Source: Phytophthora colocasiae (Eukaryota; Oomycota; Peronosporomycetes; Peronosporales; Peronosporaceae). From it: a DNA stretch of 64,000 nucleotides. Below are positions 31,844 to 42,040 of this stretch, one piece after another. Position 1 is the first letter of the stretch, and each line of letters starts with the position of its first letter. The notes under the pieces were generated by a model. The model was not told the DNA's origin, did no database searches, and was given only the letters and a program-made list of their open reading frames with translations. The DNA is taken from positions 1,240,001-1,304,000 of the forward strand of contig JAGKQI010000101.1 of assembly GCA_018806915.1 (NCBI GenBank). Direction: 5' to 3'. The position numbers and the translations under genes were made by a program.

Positions 31844-34800
31844 CTTCCCCGCGACGCGTTGTCCTGAGTGAGTAAGATGAGTCCGATGGCCGAAAAATGT
31901 TCTTGAAATCTTGTTCGTCCCAAAGCCTTGGTGAATCCATCTGCTAACATGTTCGCGGTGGGGCAATAGTGCAGCGCTATTTCTCTCGCACGGGCTGCAT
32001 CCTTGATCGAGTGGTAAATGACGTCAATGCTCTTTTGAGCATTGGATCCCTTTTCATTCGTGATGCGCGCGATTGTTGAAGTGTTGTCAATCATCATTGG
32101 GACTTCCGTGAATGCAACGCCAGTTAGTTCCTTCACAAAAAGAACTACCCAGCGCAAGTCCTCGAGGCCGGAGTCGGCAGCAATGAACTCGGCAACCGTT
32201 GATGATTTCGCAGTGTGTCGCTGTCGTTTGCATTCCCAATGCACGGCGCAGTTTCGAGCCTGCAGAAGCGCGCCGGATACTGATTTTCTGTCCTCGAGGT
32301 TGTTCGCCCAGTCGGCGTCTGTGTACAGCCGAAGTGGAGGTGCCGCCAAATCCCGCTTGAATCGTAATGCGGTTGCGCGAGTTGCCGATACATACCGAAG
32401 AATTCTTTTCACAGCGTCCAATGGGTGATGCTTGGGTTACTTGCATGAGCCGATACTTGATTTACGGCGTAGGAGATGTCAGGTCTCGTGATTCTGCTCA
32501 AGTATAGTAGGGCACCCACAGCCTGACGGTACGGCATGTGTACCGCCAGTTCATCGTTTGCTGCAGCTTTGTACAGGATGGTGCCTTGATCCATCGGTGT
32601 TTTTGTAGGCCGACACTCCTCCATCGCGAACCGATGACACATTTCCGTCGCGTACTGTTCTTGATCGATTGTCATTTCTCCACGTTCGATGTCGCGATGA
32701 ATGCGCATGCCAAGGAACCACGACAGTTCCCCAAGATCCTTGATGTCGTATTTGTTGTGAAGGGAGGTCATCAACTCCTCCATGTCCTTGGTGTTCTCAT
32801 ACCCGATGAGAATATCATCTACGTACACAAGCACAATTAGCATCTTGTCGGGATTTGTGTAAACGCACGGGTCTGCGATAGTCGGTATGAAACCAGTCGC
32901 CTTTAAGAAGGCGTCGAGCTCTGCGTTCCACTCCCTTCCAGCTTGCTTCAGCCCGTAAAGGGCTTTGCCAAGTAGCCAGACTTGACCGGGTTCACCTTCT
33001 TCAAAGCCTTTAGGCTGCCTCACGTAGATCGTTTCACTTAGTCCAGCTTTGACGTACGCTGTCGGCACGTCTCCTTGCCGCACACGCCATCCCCTATGGT
33101 TGCACTCGGCCAGGAAAACACGAATAGATGTTAGTTTAACCACTGGAGCGTAGGTATCGACATAGTCAACCAGGTAAATTTGGCCACAGCCTTGCGCGCA
33201 GACACGGGCTCGTGCTCGTGCAATGGAGCCGTCTGCATGGCGCTTGAGGCGAAAGTTTATCATGGATCCGATGACATGGGCATTGGCCGGGGGAGTCACC
33301 AAGGTGAATGTCTCATTGGCACGTAGCGCCTCGATCTCGTCCTTTATTGCATTTTTCCATAGATTCCAATGGGCCGATTGCTTGGCCTCCTCAACAGTAA
33401 GCGGTTCTTCAATAACTTCACCCAGGACGAGAAACGCGGCACCGATGTTGCGTTGTGCGATGCGCAATGAACGTCTACGGCTTGTTAAGTTGGGCTCAGG
33501 GGGTCTGGTGTTTTCAGCATCGCCAGGACTTCCCCGCATCGGGGCGCGTGTCTCGTTTTCATCACATGCTAACTCAGAAACTGGTGCTCTTGGTCGTGAG
33601 TGTGAACTGGTTTCGTCACGATGGATTGCCTCAAGTGTCTGAAAAGGGTTGATCTGAGAGGCGGGCGTCGGAGCATGAGCTTGTAGACCGAGGAACGTAA
33701 CGTCACAACTGTGAATTACACGAGCACCACCTTCACAAACGTAAATGTAGTATCCCTTGCGCTCGTGGTCGTGACCTACAAAGATTCCGCGCTGACCCTT
33801 TGGACGAAATTTGAACTTGGTGCTGCGTTGACTTGGCTTTAGTAGGACAACGACGGACTCACCGAATGCGTGGAGATCACCGAAGTCAGGTTGAGATCCA
33901 AAATACTTGGCGTATGGTGTTGCTGTTGCGTCACTCTTGGACAGGACGCGGTTCCGCATGAATGCAGCTGCTCGAATCGCGTACTCCCAAAGATTATGGG
34001 GGACATTTGCCTGGAGAAGGAGGCAGCGGGCGACATCAGCAAGAGTCCGATTCGTACGCTCTGCTACGCCGTTTTGATAATGCACGTCTGGTTCCGAATA
34101 TTGGCGCTCAATCCCAGCATCAGAGCACCGTGTATCAAAAGCTGCACTGGAAAATTCGCCACCATTGTCGGTGCGGAGGACTTTGACTCGACCGTCACCT
34201 GTGCGATTTTTGATGATGCTGAGGTAGTCTTGGATGAATTTTTCTGCTTCACTCTTTTCCTTCAAGAAATAGAGGTGGGTGAACCCCCTCCATTTGATAG
34301 CCATGTAGTAGCGGTGACCGTGTATGCTGCGCTGGAACGGGCCTGCCAAATCAGCATGGGAGATTGTGTCTCGTTCTTCTTGCGAACGCTGACTTGATCG
34401 CGGTGCTGCACGACTGTGCGCTTTCCCCATGGCGCATATTTCGCAAGGGAACATCGGCAGCTTCTTGGGGCCGTCGATGCGCATGTTTCGCACCTGACGG
34501 CTGCGTTCGAGATCAAGGATGGCTTGGTAGTTGAGGTGACCCAATCGTCGGTGCCAATCTTCCAGCGAGTTCTTGGCGATGGCTGGTCCAGCAGCGTCCA
34601 CGGTGGCAGCAAATCCAGACTGCAGGTGAGGAACAGCATACACTCCATGCCGAAGGTGACCACGAAATATGGGTTTCCCATACACGACACATTCAGTATC
34701 AGTAAAATCACACTTGTACCCTTCCTTGGTGAGTTCGGAGACGGAAAGCAGGGGTTGCGATAATGTCGGCACGTGTACTACGTCTTGTAGCTCACAATCT

Positions 34801-35000
34801 TCTCCAACTCGCAGTTTGCCAGCTTCGTTTCCAACCACAGATCGTCCGTCAGCAAAGTTGACATGATGCTCATCACATGGCTCCACTTCCGTTAAAGCTG
34901 TGCGATCTCCCGTCATGTGATACGATGCTCCTGAGTCGATAATTGCTGCTGAAGCAGCAATACCAGGGTCGTACGTTTTGTTCTCGGTGTCCGTGGACAC
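31819..35000 (-). CDS. pol: Copia 1 Pol (one frame break in RNase H)
   Basis: The frame 35000-32409 has protease (AAIIDSGASYHMTGD), the pre-integrase HHCC region (WHRRLGHLNYQAIL), the integrase core (VLRTDNGGEFSS, HYQNGVAERTNRTL) and reverse transcriptase (YVDDILIGYENTKD). RNase H continues in another frame (32421-31819: LRLYTDADWANN). The break at ~32410-32420 fits loss of one G in a THW-type motif. The frame is continuous with gag except for one in-frame UGA at 35008-35010. Without the break this would be a complete Copia polyprotein. Confidence 0.9.
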
Positions 35001-35009
35001 CCTGCCTCC

Positions 35010-35951
35010 TCAGTGCTCATCTGACGGCGACGCAACAGCGGCAGCCATTTCACTCACTGATCGTCCGGTTTCTCCTCGCTGCTGTTGGGCAACGAATCGA
35101 TCGTGATAATTCGTCGTGTGGCCACGCTGGTTGCACGTCCTACACAACGCATTGCTGAAGTCCCATCGCTGTCTCTTGGGGTCGCTGGAGATGCCAGCAT
35201 TAGCTGAGCCGTTGCGAGGTCCAGTGGATGCGTCGTAGTGCCGCTTCTTCATGCGACCATCGTTACCGGCCAGACGACTAAGTAGGTTGATGGCTGTCTC
35301 GAACTCTTCAGTAGCGTCGTCCGCATCCACGTTGACTTGAGCGAGAAGAGTGTCACGGTAGCGGGGGTAAGCCAAGTTCACAAATGTGCTCAGCGCTTGC
35401 TGCTCAGTATAGTTACTTATGCGCCCTTGATTCAAGCCAGTGGCGATTTGCGATAGCCGATGGGCATACTCGTCGTACGACTCCTGGGGTAACTTGGCAG
35501 CGTTCGCTAGCAAGATGGATAGGCGCTGTACGGAAAGACGACTTCGGAACTTGAGGAGGAATGCTCGGCCCAATTCACGCAAGGAGTTCTTGGGAAGCGT
35601 GGTGCGGTTTCGCATGCGCCAGGTCGCCGCTGTCCCGACAAGGCGGGACGTCAGCACACTACACTTGAGCGGTTCGGACCATGTGCGTCCGTTCAAGTTC
35701 TCAGCATCCTCGATTTGAGCTTGAAGCCGCTCGAACCATTCGTGTGCACCCGCGTCGAAGTAGCCATCACGAATTTCGCCTGTAAATGGCTCGATCGTGA
35801 TAAGCTTCAGGTTGACCTTGGAGAGCATTTGAGGGGCCGCATGCGAAGATTGCGCCTCTTCCCCGTACTCTACGTCTTCCCCGTCTCCGTAGGGTGCCGG
35901 CTCGGGTTCTCGGTCGACCTCATCTTCCTCGTGGGAGCTGTGGGAGGACAT
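35010..35951 (-). CDS. gag: Copia 1 Gag
   Basis: 313 residues with ATG at 35951. It has an acidic N-terminus (SSHSSHEEDEVDREPEPAPY), a capsid-like helical core (HEWFERLQAQIEDAENLNGR ... GRAFLLKFRSRLSVQRL) and a zinc-knuckle-like motif with two Cys and two His (CRTCNQRGHTTNYH) in place of the standard CCHC. It ends at a UGA (35008-35010) followed by GGAGGC, and the same frame opens directly into pol. Stop-codon read-through is therefore a plausible way to make Gag-Pol. Confidence 0.85.
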   Translation of the reverse strand: MSSHSSHEEDEVDREPEPAPYGDGEDVEYGEEAQSSHAAPQMLSKVNLKLITIEPFTGEIRDGYFDAGAHEWFERLQAQIEDAENLNGRTWSEPLKCSVLTSRLVGTAATWRMRNRTTLPKNSLRELGRAFLLKFRSRLSVQRLSILLANAAKLPQESYDEYAHRLSQIATGLNQGRISNYTEQQALSTFVNLAYPRYRDTLLAQVNVDADDATEEFETAINLLSRLAGNDGRMKKRHYDASTGPRNGSANAGISSDPKRQRWDFSNALCRTCNQRGHTTNYHDRFVAQQQRGETGRSVSEMAAAVASPSDEH

Positions 35952-35983
35952 CTCGATGCTCTAGAGACAAGAGGCTATTAACC

Positions 35984-36116
35984 TGTTAGAAGCAGGGAAA
36001 ATCTGGGAATGAGATTCTTTGTTTACCTATGCATTCTATCTTGGCCTTGCACTTCGTCCACGGTGGTATAGCGCTTGCCTTGCGTCATAACTCAGGGAAC
36101 GAGTCGAGTTCCGACA
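35984..36116 (-). repeat. Copia 1 LTR (5' in element sense)
   Basis: 133 bp, one mismatch to 31711-31843 (TATA versus TATC near position 36069). The target duplication CACAC follows at 36117-36121. Confidence 0.93.
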
Positions 36117-36141
36117 CACACCGCACCCCACACGCCGCCAC

Positions 36142-36565
36142 ATGCTGATCAAGAGTGTTTCGTCTGGTCAATACTTGAACGGAAGGAATCCTGGAATGCA
36201 CGATCCATTGACGACTTCAGGACGAAGTTATGATCTACCTACATGCACATACTTCCATTGGATCATCGGTGACGCAGGAAATGGGAACCAGTTCATCAAG
36301 AGTATTTCATCCGGTCAGTATTTGGATGGGAGGAATCCAGGAATGGTGGACCCGCTATTGTCTTCTGGAAGCCGCGACCCCCACTCGGATAGGTACCTTC
36401 AATGGAAAATCGGTGACATTGGGAACGGCCTCAAGTTCATCAAAAGTGTCTCTTCTGGACGATATTTGGACGGATCCGTGTTTATCTGATGGAACACGAG
36501 ACCCCGCCGCTGACGCGTACTTGCAGTGGAAAATTGGAATGGCCTACGCCGGTGAAATGCCTTGA
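36142..36565 (+). pseudogene. Tandem QW-repeat domain, probable displaced 3' part of the SNTX-like gene
   Basis: The frame 36142-36489 contains three copies of a ~49-residue unit that begins IKSVSSGQYL(D/N)GRNPGM and ends YLQWKIGD(I/A)GNG. The unit starts at residues 3, 52 and 100. The third copy is broken by a small deletion near 36477, and the frame resumes in another register with RDPAADAYLQWKIG. The QxW-like motif recalls beta-trefoil (ricin-B-type) lectin repeats, which often serve as sugar-binding tails, but this is a resemblance only. It begins ~25 bp beyond the Copia target duplication. An open frame from the SNTX-like side runs into it if the element is removed, so it was probably part of that gene. 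Confidence 0.5.
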
Positions 36566-36956
36566 GTGAATTCTCTCCTGGTGTGATCGCTGCGCGATAT
36601 CGTGTCGAGAATATTGGGAAATTGCGAAGGCTAGTTATTTGGTTTGCGTGTTGGCGGTGGTTGGCTGGATTAGGCTTAACGAACCAGGACTAATCACTGC
36701 ATTGTTATGATCATGTTAGCATCGCTGTGTTGCACTCACCACTTGCAAGGCCCTGCAATGATTCGATTATCAAGTAGCAAGAACTCGTGATAGATTTTAT
36801 GACGAGAAGCCATTTTTTTTCAAGAACGATGTAGATAGCACTGAGAAGAGTTCTGCAGTGCTCTCTATGTCATTCCCAATAGTCCTACTGTAGTAGTGCT
36901 GCGAGCAGCCAACAGGCTCCGTTGTTGCGCTGGCATAAGGATATTATCTATCAGAT
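36566..36956. other. Intergenic, no gene seen
   Basis: AT-rich sequence without a supported frame between the QW-repeat domain and the TIR element. Confidence 0.5.
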
Positions 36957-38177
36957 GAGACGGTTTCAAACAAAATGATGCTTCCGAACCTAAGTACGAA
37001 TCGCGATTTAGACGCCTCGTCGCAAAGACAGTTATCTCCTCTTTCTTCTAATGTTTTCAGATGTCCAAATAGTTGAGTACACTCCAATGTGTGCTCGTTT
37101 GAAAAAGTTGCCTCGGCCGAGGTCGTCATTTTCGATTTTTTTTATTATATAGATTGGTTCCTTTTCTTGCGTTGATTCGATTGCGCCTACGGAGAGCTTA
37201 TAATTCGCCCAGGAACACCTTCATATTTTGTACTGAACATACTACTTCTTAAAGCCGAAGGGTATATTTTGATCAGAATGGGTAATTTCATTCTCTATTT
37301 TGGGTATTTGGGAAAAGGATGGAAGCATCATTTCGAATAAGTGGGAACATTTTGTTCTATTGATTCTCCCTGGCACACTTCAATCGGTTGGAAGTAGGTT
37401 TCGTCTGATCAGCGTCGTTCCCGTTCCCGATGTGATCTTCGATAACCTCCGTGATAGCTTTAGTGCTGTGGTTCTTAGAAGCAGCATTCTGCTTTCTCTG
37501 GACGGCGGCCTTACGGCGGGCCAGGATGGTTTCTTTTGCGATCCTCTCTTCTTCGTCGTTTGGAGCAGAGTAAATGGGGTCGTTCACAAACTCTTAAGGG
37601 ACGTACGGGCGGACTCTGTTGAACATTTGCTGCTTTTTTTTCAAAGTTTGGCATTGGTGGCTCCAATTAATTCGGTCACACGCTCGCGAAGGTCTCCGTT
37701 ATTCAAATTGATGCTTCCATCCAAAATCACTATGGTCGTCCAGAATCTCTTCAACAGAAGGTTTGCCACCTTCGCTGGAGTCCCCGGTGGCTGGATCCCA
37801 GGAACTGTCTTCAGAAGCTTCACCTGTGGATTGTTCTGGTTCGGGCTGAAGCGATCCTAACAAGAGTCGCGAGGATGACCGTGTTTTGTTGGCAACCCCG
37901 CATCCACTGTCGCCAACTACTGCCTCACCGCTGACCTCCTCACCTACCTCCATTGTTGCTACAAGGTCATGGACCTCGGGGGGCGAACTATGTTCCCCGC
38001 CACTCATCTTTGAAAATGGGAAAGATCATCCCTTCTGGAACCGATACACTTATGAAAAATAGGTACACATACAAAAGACTACATTCCCGTTAGTTTCACT
38101 TATTTTCAGATGGTCTATCTTTGAAGCCTCGAAAATCCCAAATGGCGCCGAAGCATCATTTTGTTTGAAACCGTCTC
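36957..38177. mobile_element. TIR-bounded degenerate DNA element
   Basis: 28-bp terminal inverted repeats (GAGACGGTTTCAAACAAAAT and 8 more bases at 36957-36984; exact complement at 38150-38177) enclose 1221 bp. AGAT flanks both sides and may be a 4-bp target duplication. Inside, minus-strand frames look like pieces of one protein: an acidic Ser/Glu-rich part (37699-38007) and a basic helical part (37357-37587, RIAKETILARRKAAVQRKQN), in shifted frames. No catalytic domain is recognisable, so the superfamily is unassigned. It is likely a deletion derivative moved by another element's transposase. Confidence 0.6.
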
Positions 38178-38498
38178 AGATAATAAATCGCCATAAAAGA
38201 CGAACTGAAGAAATTCGTGTTCAACTTTGGTTGCTGGATAGCACTTCAACTTGGCAGGAAACTCCCTACCAAAATGACACCGTGACTGCTGTTCGAGCAA
38301 TTCCAACAGCAGATTTGCTCAACACCATGACGTTCACCACTTTCAGACTATAATCCGATGCGTATCTGAATCACGGTGTTGGTGCATTACAGACTCAACA
38401 ACAACAGAAACTACACAAATGCAATTGAATTAATTTATATACCTTCAAGTGAATCGACTTCTACGACATATACATCAACGATCAAGCTAGTCGACAGC
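38178..38498. other. Intergenic, hsp70 3' region
   Basis: No supported gene. A 64-codon minus-strand frame (38115-38306) crosses the right TIR and may be a relic of what the element inserted into. Confidence 0.4.
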
Positions 38499-40460
38499 CT
38501 AGTCGACCTCCTCGATCTTTGGCCCCTGATCAGCGCCACTTGACGAACTTGGAGCAGTATCTGAACCAGCCATTCCGCCCGGCACACCACCAGCCATGCC
38601 ACCTCCAGATGCGTAGACCTTCTGCAGCACCGGATTGGCCACACCCTCCAACTCCTTCTGCTTCGACTCGTACTCCTCCTTCTCCGACGACTGGTTCGCG
38701 TCTAGCCACTGGATCACTTCCGTCACCTTGTCGTCCACCACCTTCTTGTCGGCTTCCGGGATCTTCTCCTTCAGCTTCTCGTCATTCAGGCTGTTACGCA
38801 GACTGTAGGCGTAGTTCTCCAACGCGTTCTTCGCCTCGATACGCTGCTTGTTGGCCTCGTCCTCCGACTTGTACTTCTCGGCCTCCGACACCATACGGTC
38901 AATGTCAGCCTGCGAGAGGCGACCCTTGTCGTTCGTGATCGTGATCTTGTTCTCCTTGCCCGTCGATTTCTCCACAGCCGACACGTTCAGGATGCCGTTC
39001 GCGTCGATGTCGAACGTCACGTCGATCTGTGGCACACCGCGAGGCATGGGCGGGATGCCGTCCAGGTTGAACTTGCCCAGCAGGTTGTTGTCGCGCGTCA
39101 TCGAACGCTCGCCCTCGAACACCTGGATGAGCACACCAGGCTGGTTGTCCGCGTACGTCGAGAACGTCTGCGACTTCTTGGTCGGCACCGTCGTGTTACG
39201 CGCGATCAGCGTCGTCATGACACCGCCGGCCGTCTCCAGACCCAGAGACAGCGGCGTCACGTCCAGCAGAAGCAGGTCCTGCAGCTTCTCCGACGAGTCG
39301 TTGCCGCTCAGGATGGCCGCCTGCACGGTCGCACCGTACGCCACAGCCTCGTCCGGGTTGATCGACTTGTTGGGCTCCTTGCCGTTGAAGAAGTCCGACA
39401 GCAGTTGCTGCACCTTCGGGATACGCGTCGAGCCGCCCACAAGCACCACCTCGTGCACCTGGCTCTTCGACAGCTTGGCGTCGCGCAAAACCTTCTCTAC
39501 AGGCTCCATCGTCTTGCGGAAGTAGTCGCCGCACATGTCCTCGAAACGAGCGCGAGTGATGGTGGAGTTGAAGTCGATACCGTCGAAGAGAGAGTCGATC
39601 TCGATGTAAGCCTGAGCCGACGACGACAGCGTACGCTTGGCACGCTCGCAGGCCGTCCGCAGACGACGAAGAGCGCGCTGGTTCTCCGTGATGTCCTTGC
39701 GGTGCTTGCGCTTGAACTCCTGCGTGAAGTGGTCCACCAGGCGGTTGTCGAAGTCCTCACCACCCAGGTGCGTGTCACCGGCAGTGGCCTTCACCTCGAA
39801 GATGCCCTCCTCGATGGACAGGAGAGACACATCGAAGGTGCCGCCACCCAGGTCGAAGATCAGCACGTTGCGCTCACCGCCCTTCTTGTCCAAGCCGTAC
39901 GCGATGGCGGCGGCCGTCGGCTCGTTGATGATACGGAGCACGTTGAGGCCGGCAATGGCGCCGGCATCCTTGGTGGCCTGACGCTGCGAGTCGTTGAAGT
40001 AGGCTGGCACCGTGATGACGGCGTTCTTGACCTCTTTGCCGATGAAGGCCTCGGCCACCTCGCGCATCTTGATCAGCACCATGGACGAGATCTCCTCCGG
40101 CTGGAACGTCTTGGACTCGCCCTTGAACTGTACTGTGATCTGCGGCTTGTCACCGGCTCCCGACGTCAGCTTGAACGGCCAGTGCTTGATGTCGGCCTGG
40201 ACGACGGGGTCCGAGAACTTGCGTCCGATGAGACGCTTGGCGTCGAACACCGTGTTGTGCGCGTTCATGGCCACTTGATTCTTGGCGGCGTCGCCGATGA
40301 GGCGTTCCGAGTCTGTGAAGGCGACGTATGATGGGGTAGTGCGGTTGCCCTGGTCATTGGCGATGATCTCCACCCGATCGTTCTGCCATACGCCGACACA
40401 AGAGTAGGTCGTGCCGAGGTCGATGCCGACGGAGTATCCAGACGTAGTAGCTTGAGCCAT
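38499..40460 (-). CDS. HSP70: Cytosolic Hsp70 chaperone, copy A
   Basis: 653 residues, intact, no introns. It has all hsp70 signatures ([42 protein letters not shown]), a Gly/Met-rich linker ([14 protein letters not shown]) and a C-terminal EEVD. The middle ~1.4 kb (about 38857-40275) is nearly identical in DNA to the copy at 44058-46031. The first ~185 bp and the last ~360 bp differ at many silent sites and in protein ([20 protein letters not shown] versus [20 protein letters not shown]). That pattern fits gene conversion. An initiator at 40566-40581 and a heat-shock-like site at 40695-40704 lie upstream. Confidence 0.96.
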   Translation of the reverse strand: MAQATTSGYSVGIDLGTTYSCVGVWQNDRVEIIANDQGNRTTPSYVAFTDSERLIGDAAKNQVAMNAHNTVFDAKRLIGRKFSDPVVQADIKHWPFKLTSGAGDKPQITVQFKGESKTFQPEEISSMVLIKMREVAEAFIGKEVKNAVITVPAYFNDSQRQATKDAGAIAGLNVLRIINEPTAAAIAYGLDKKGGERNVLIFDLGGGTFDVSLLSIEEGIFEVKATAGDTHLGGEDFDNRLVDHFTQEFKRKHRKDITENQRALRRLRTACERAKRTLSSSAQAYIEIDSLFDGIDFNSTITRARFEDMCGDYFRKTMEPVEKVLRDAKLSKSQVHEVVLVGGSTRIPKVQQLLSDFFNGKEPNKSINPDEAVAYGATVQAAILSGNDSSEKLQDLLLLDVTPLSLGLETAGGVMTTLIARNTTVPTKKSQTFSTYADNQPGVLIQVFEGERSMTRDNNLLGKFNLDGIPPMPRGVPQIDVTFDIDANGILNVSAVEKSTGKENKITITNDKGRLSQADIDRMVSEAEKYKSEDEANKQRIEAKNALENYAYSLRNSLNDEKLKEKIPEADKKVVDDKVTEVIQWLDANQSSEKEEYESKQKELEGVANPVLQKVYASGGGMAGGVPGGMAGSDTAPSSSSGADQGPKIEEVD

Positions 40461-40565
40461 GTTGTCTTGTGTGTTTGTAATATGTGTTTGTGTGTGTTTA
40501 GTCTTGGTCTCACAAGCCTCCGAAGCTTGTTGCTGCTGTTAAAGTGTTCACTTGATGTCCACAAT

Positions 40566-40581
40566 GGAAATTCAGAAATGA
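40566..40581 (-). promoter_or_regulatory. Oomycete initiator of hsp70 copy A
   Basis: The minus strand reads TCATTTCTGAATTTCC, about 105 bp before the ATG. It differs at one base from the element before copy B and agrees with the oomycete start-site consensus. Confidence 0.7.
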
Positions 40582-40694
40582 CCTGCTGTTCTAAACGCAA
40601 ATGTTGTGCCACTTGGGGCGACGAAGTTGGTCGGGCCCGCGTCGTCTGTCGCGTCTTGCATCTGGAAGCATCGAGATAATTCTATTTGTCATCA

Positions 40695-40704
40695 ATTCTA
40701 GAAT
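40695..40704. promoter_or_regulatory. Heat-shock-element-like site, hsp70 copy A
   Basis: aTTCtaGAAt is a perfect pair of inverted nTTCn/nGAAn units upstream of copy A's initiator. Two units alone are a weak site. The rest of 40461-41161 holds no supported gene. Confidence 0.4.
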
Positions 40705-41161
40705 TTAGATCACAGACATCACAGATGGTCGGTCGTGAAGCGCTTCGATTGGATAGAAGTCGGATACATATACACCAATGGCTGGCCGGAATCGAGCCCA
40801 CTTCAACTTGACGCGACGAAAATTAATTATCGACAGTAGATTTAAGCCGTTGACAACATGCACAGTGTATTATACTTACATGTACAAATATGTTAACTAT
40901 GCGGCACATCAATCGAAATGTCCATTGTCTGGTCCCTTGGACTTGTGTAGCAAAATGCATGCATACTGACAGCTCAACTTCAAACACCGACACCGCTGTT
41001 GTTTTCTGCCATCACCGAGCAACCGCAAGAAGATTCGCAACCCACGCCATGAAGTTCACCATTTTCAGTTCACCGAAAAAGCATGTTGGATACGCGCTCC
41101 CTATACTAGTACACTCACGTGGGTGATTCGCGTTGCCGTACACGTGTATATCTACCACAGT

Positions 41162-41609
41162 GATCACGATCACGAACGACAAGGGTCGCCTCTCGCAGGC
41201 TGACATTGACCGTATGGTGTCGGAGGCCGAGAAGTACAAGTCGGAGGACGAGGCCAACAAGCAGCGTATCGAGGCGAAGAACGCGTTGGAGAACTACGCC
41301 TACAGTCTGCGTAACAGCCTGAATGACGAGAAGCTGAAGGAGAAGATCCCGGAAGCCGACAAGAAGGTGGTGGACGACAAGGTGACGGAAGTGATCCAGT
41401 GGCTAGACGCGAACCAGTCGTCGGAGAAGGAGGAGTACGAGTCGAAGCAGAAGGAGCTGGAGGGTGTGGCCAATCCGGTGCTGCAGAAGGTCTACGCATC
41501 TGGAGGTGGCATGGCTGGTGGTGTGCCGGGCGGAATGGCTGGTTCAGATACTGCTCCAACTTCGTCAAGTGGCGCAGATCAGGGGCCAAAGATCGAGGAG
41601 GTCGACTAG
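41162..41609 (+). pseudogene. hsp70 3' fragment, inverted relative to copy A
   Basis: From [20 protein letters not shown] to the C-terminal EEVD this is almost identical to the 3' end of copy A, including its [14 protein letters not shown] linker, but on the opposite strand and ~0.7 kb away. The nucleotide-binding domain is absent. The frame is open for 158 codons with an ATG at 41133 in unrelated upstream sequence, so a short protein with the lid and EEVD tail could be made, but no promoter is evident. Confidence 0.85.
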
Positions 41610-42040
41610 GCTGGTAGCGCTTGGCAAGCTTTGATGCTTGCCTCGTAGAAGATGGTTAAACTGAAAGCTCCATGCAGATAAATTTATCCATTCCTTTCCA
41701 TTCCGTTTTTGTAGTTCTTTGGCGGGTACAGTTAGGCTCCCTACGAACACAATACATGTAAGGCAACACGACGATGCTCGTCCAAGCGGGGTAGATAGGA
41801 TGCCTCCATGCCTGCATCAGTGTAATCTGTCTGAATGGATGAGGGCACAGCCAATATGCCGTCCATGCTCTTTGTAACCCAAGAGTGCCGGTGTCACGCA
41901 ATGAACTGGTGACTTGAATACATGTACGCTCATTTCTGGAAAACAACCCCACCGCGCATCCAAGACGCCCAGGAGACGTAGACAACATGACACAAGATCG
42001 ATCTCAATCGGAGCACTCGAAACTTTGACCACTGCGCTCA
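41610..42040. other. Intergenic, no gene seen
   Basis: Short frames only. This is the presumed promoter of the PX-like gene at 42041. Confidence 0.5.

Larger units (their letters stand above)
31711..36116 (-). mobile_element. Copia LTR retrotransposon 1, with very short LTRs
   Basis: 4406 bp on the minus strand. The 133-bp LTRs (31711-31843 and 35984-36116) differ at one base, start TG and end CA, and are flanked by the target duplication CACAC (31706-31710 and 36117-36121). The order in element sense is LTR, gag, pol (protease, integrase, RT, RNase H), LTR, which is the Copia order. The host locus is the SNTX-like gene. The minus strand inside the 5' LTR reads GGTTAATAGCC, not the usual TGG of a tRNA 3'-end primer site, so a half-tRNA primer is possible. 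Confidence 0.93.

Noticed and set aside
39405..40331. Long open frames antisense to hsp70 (also 43974-45062, minus)
   Set aside because: These are shadows of strongly codon-biased, GC-rich hsp70 genes and have no independent protein features.
40770..40805. Possible tRNA 3' end on the minus strand (CTCGATTCCGGCCAGCCA)
   Set aside because: The T-stem does not pair and no D-arm or anticodon arm is found upstream.
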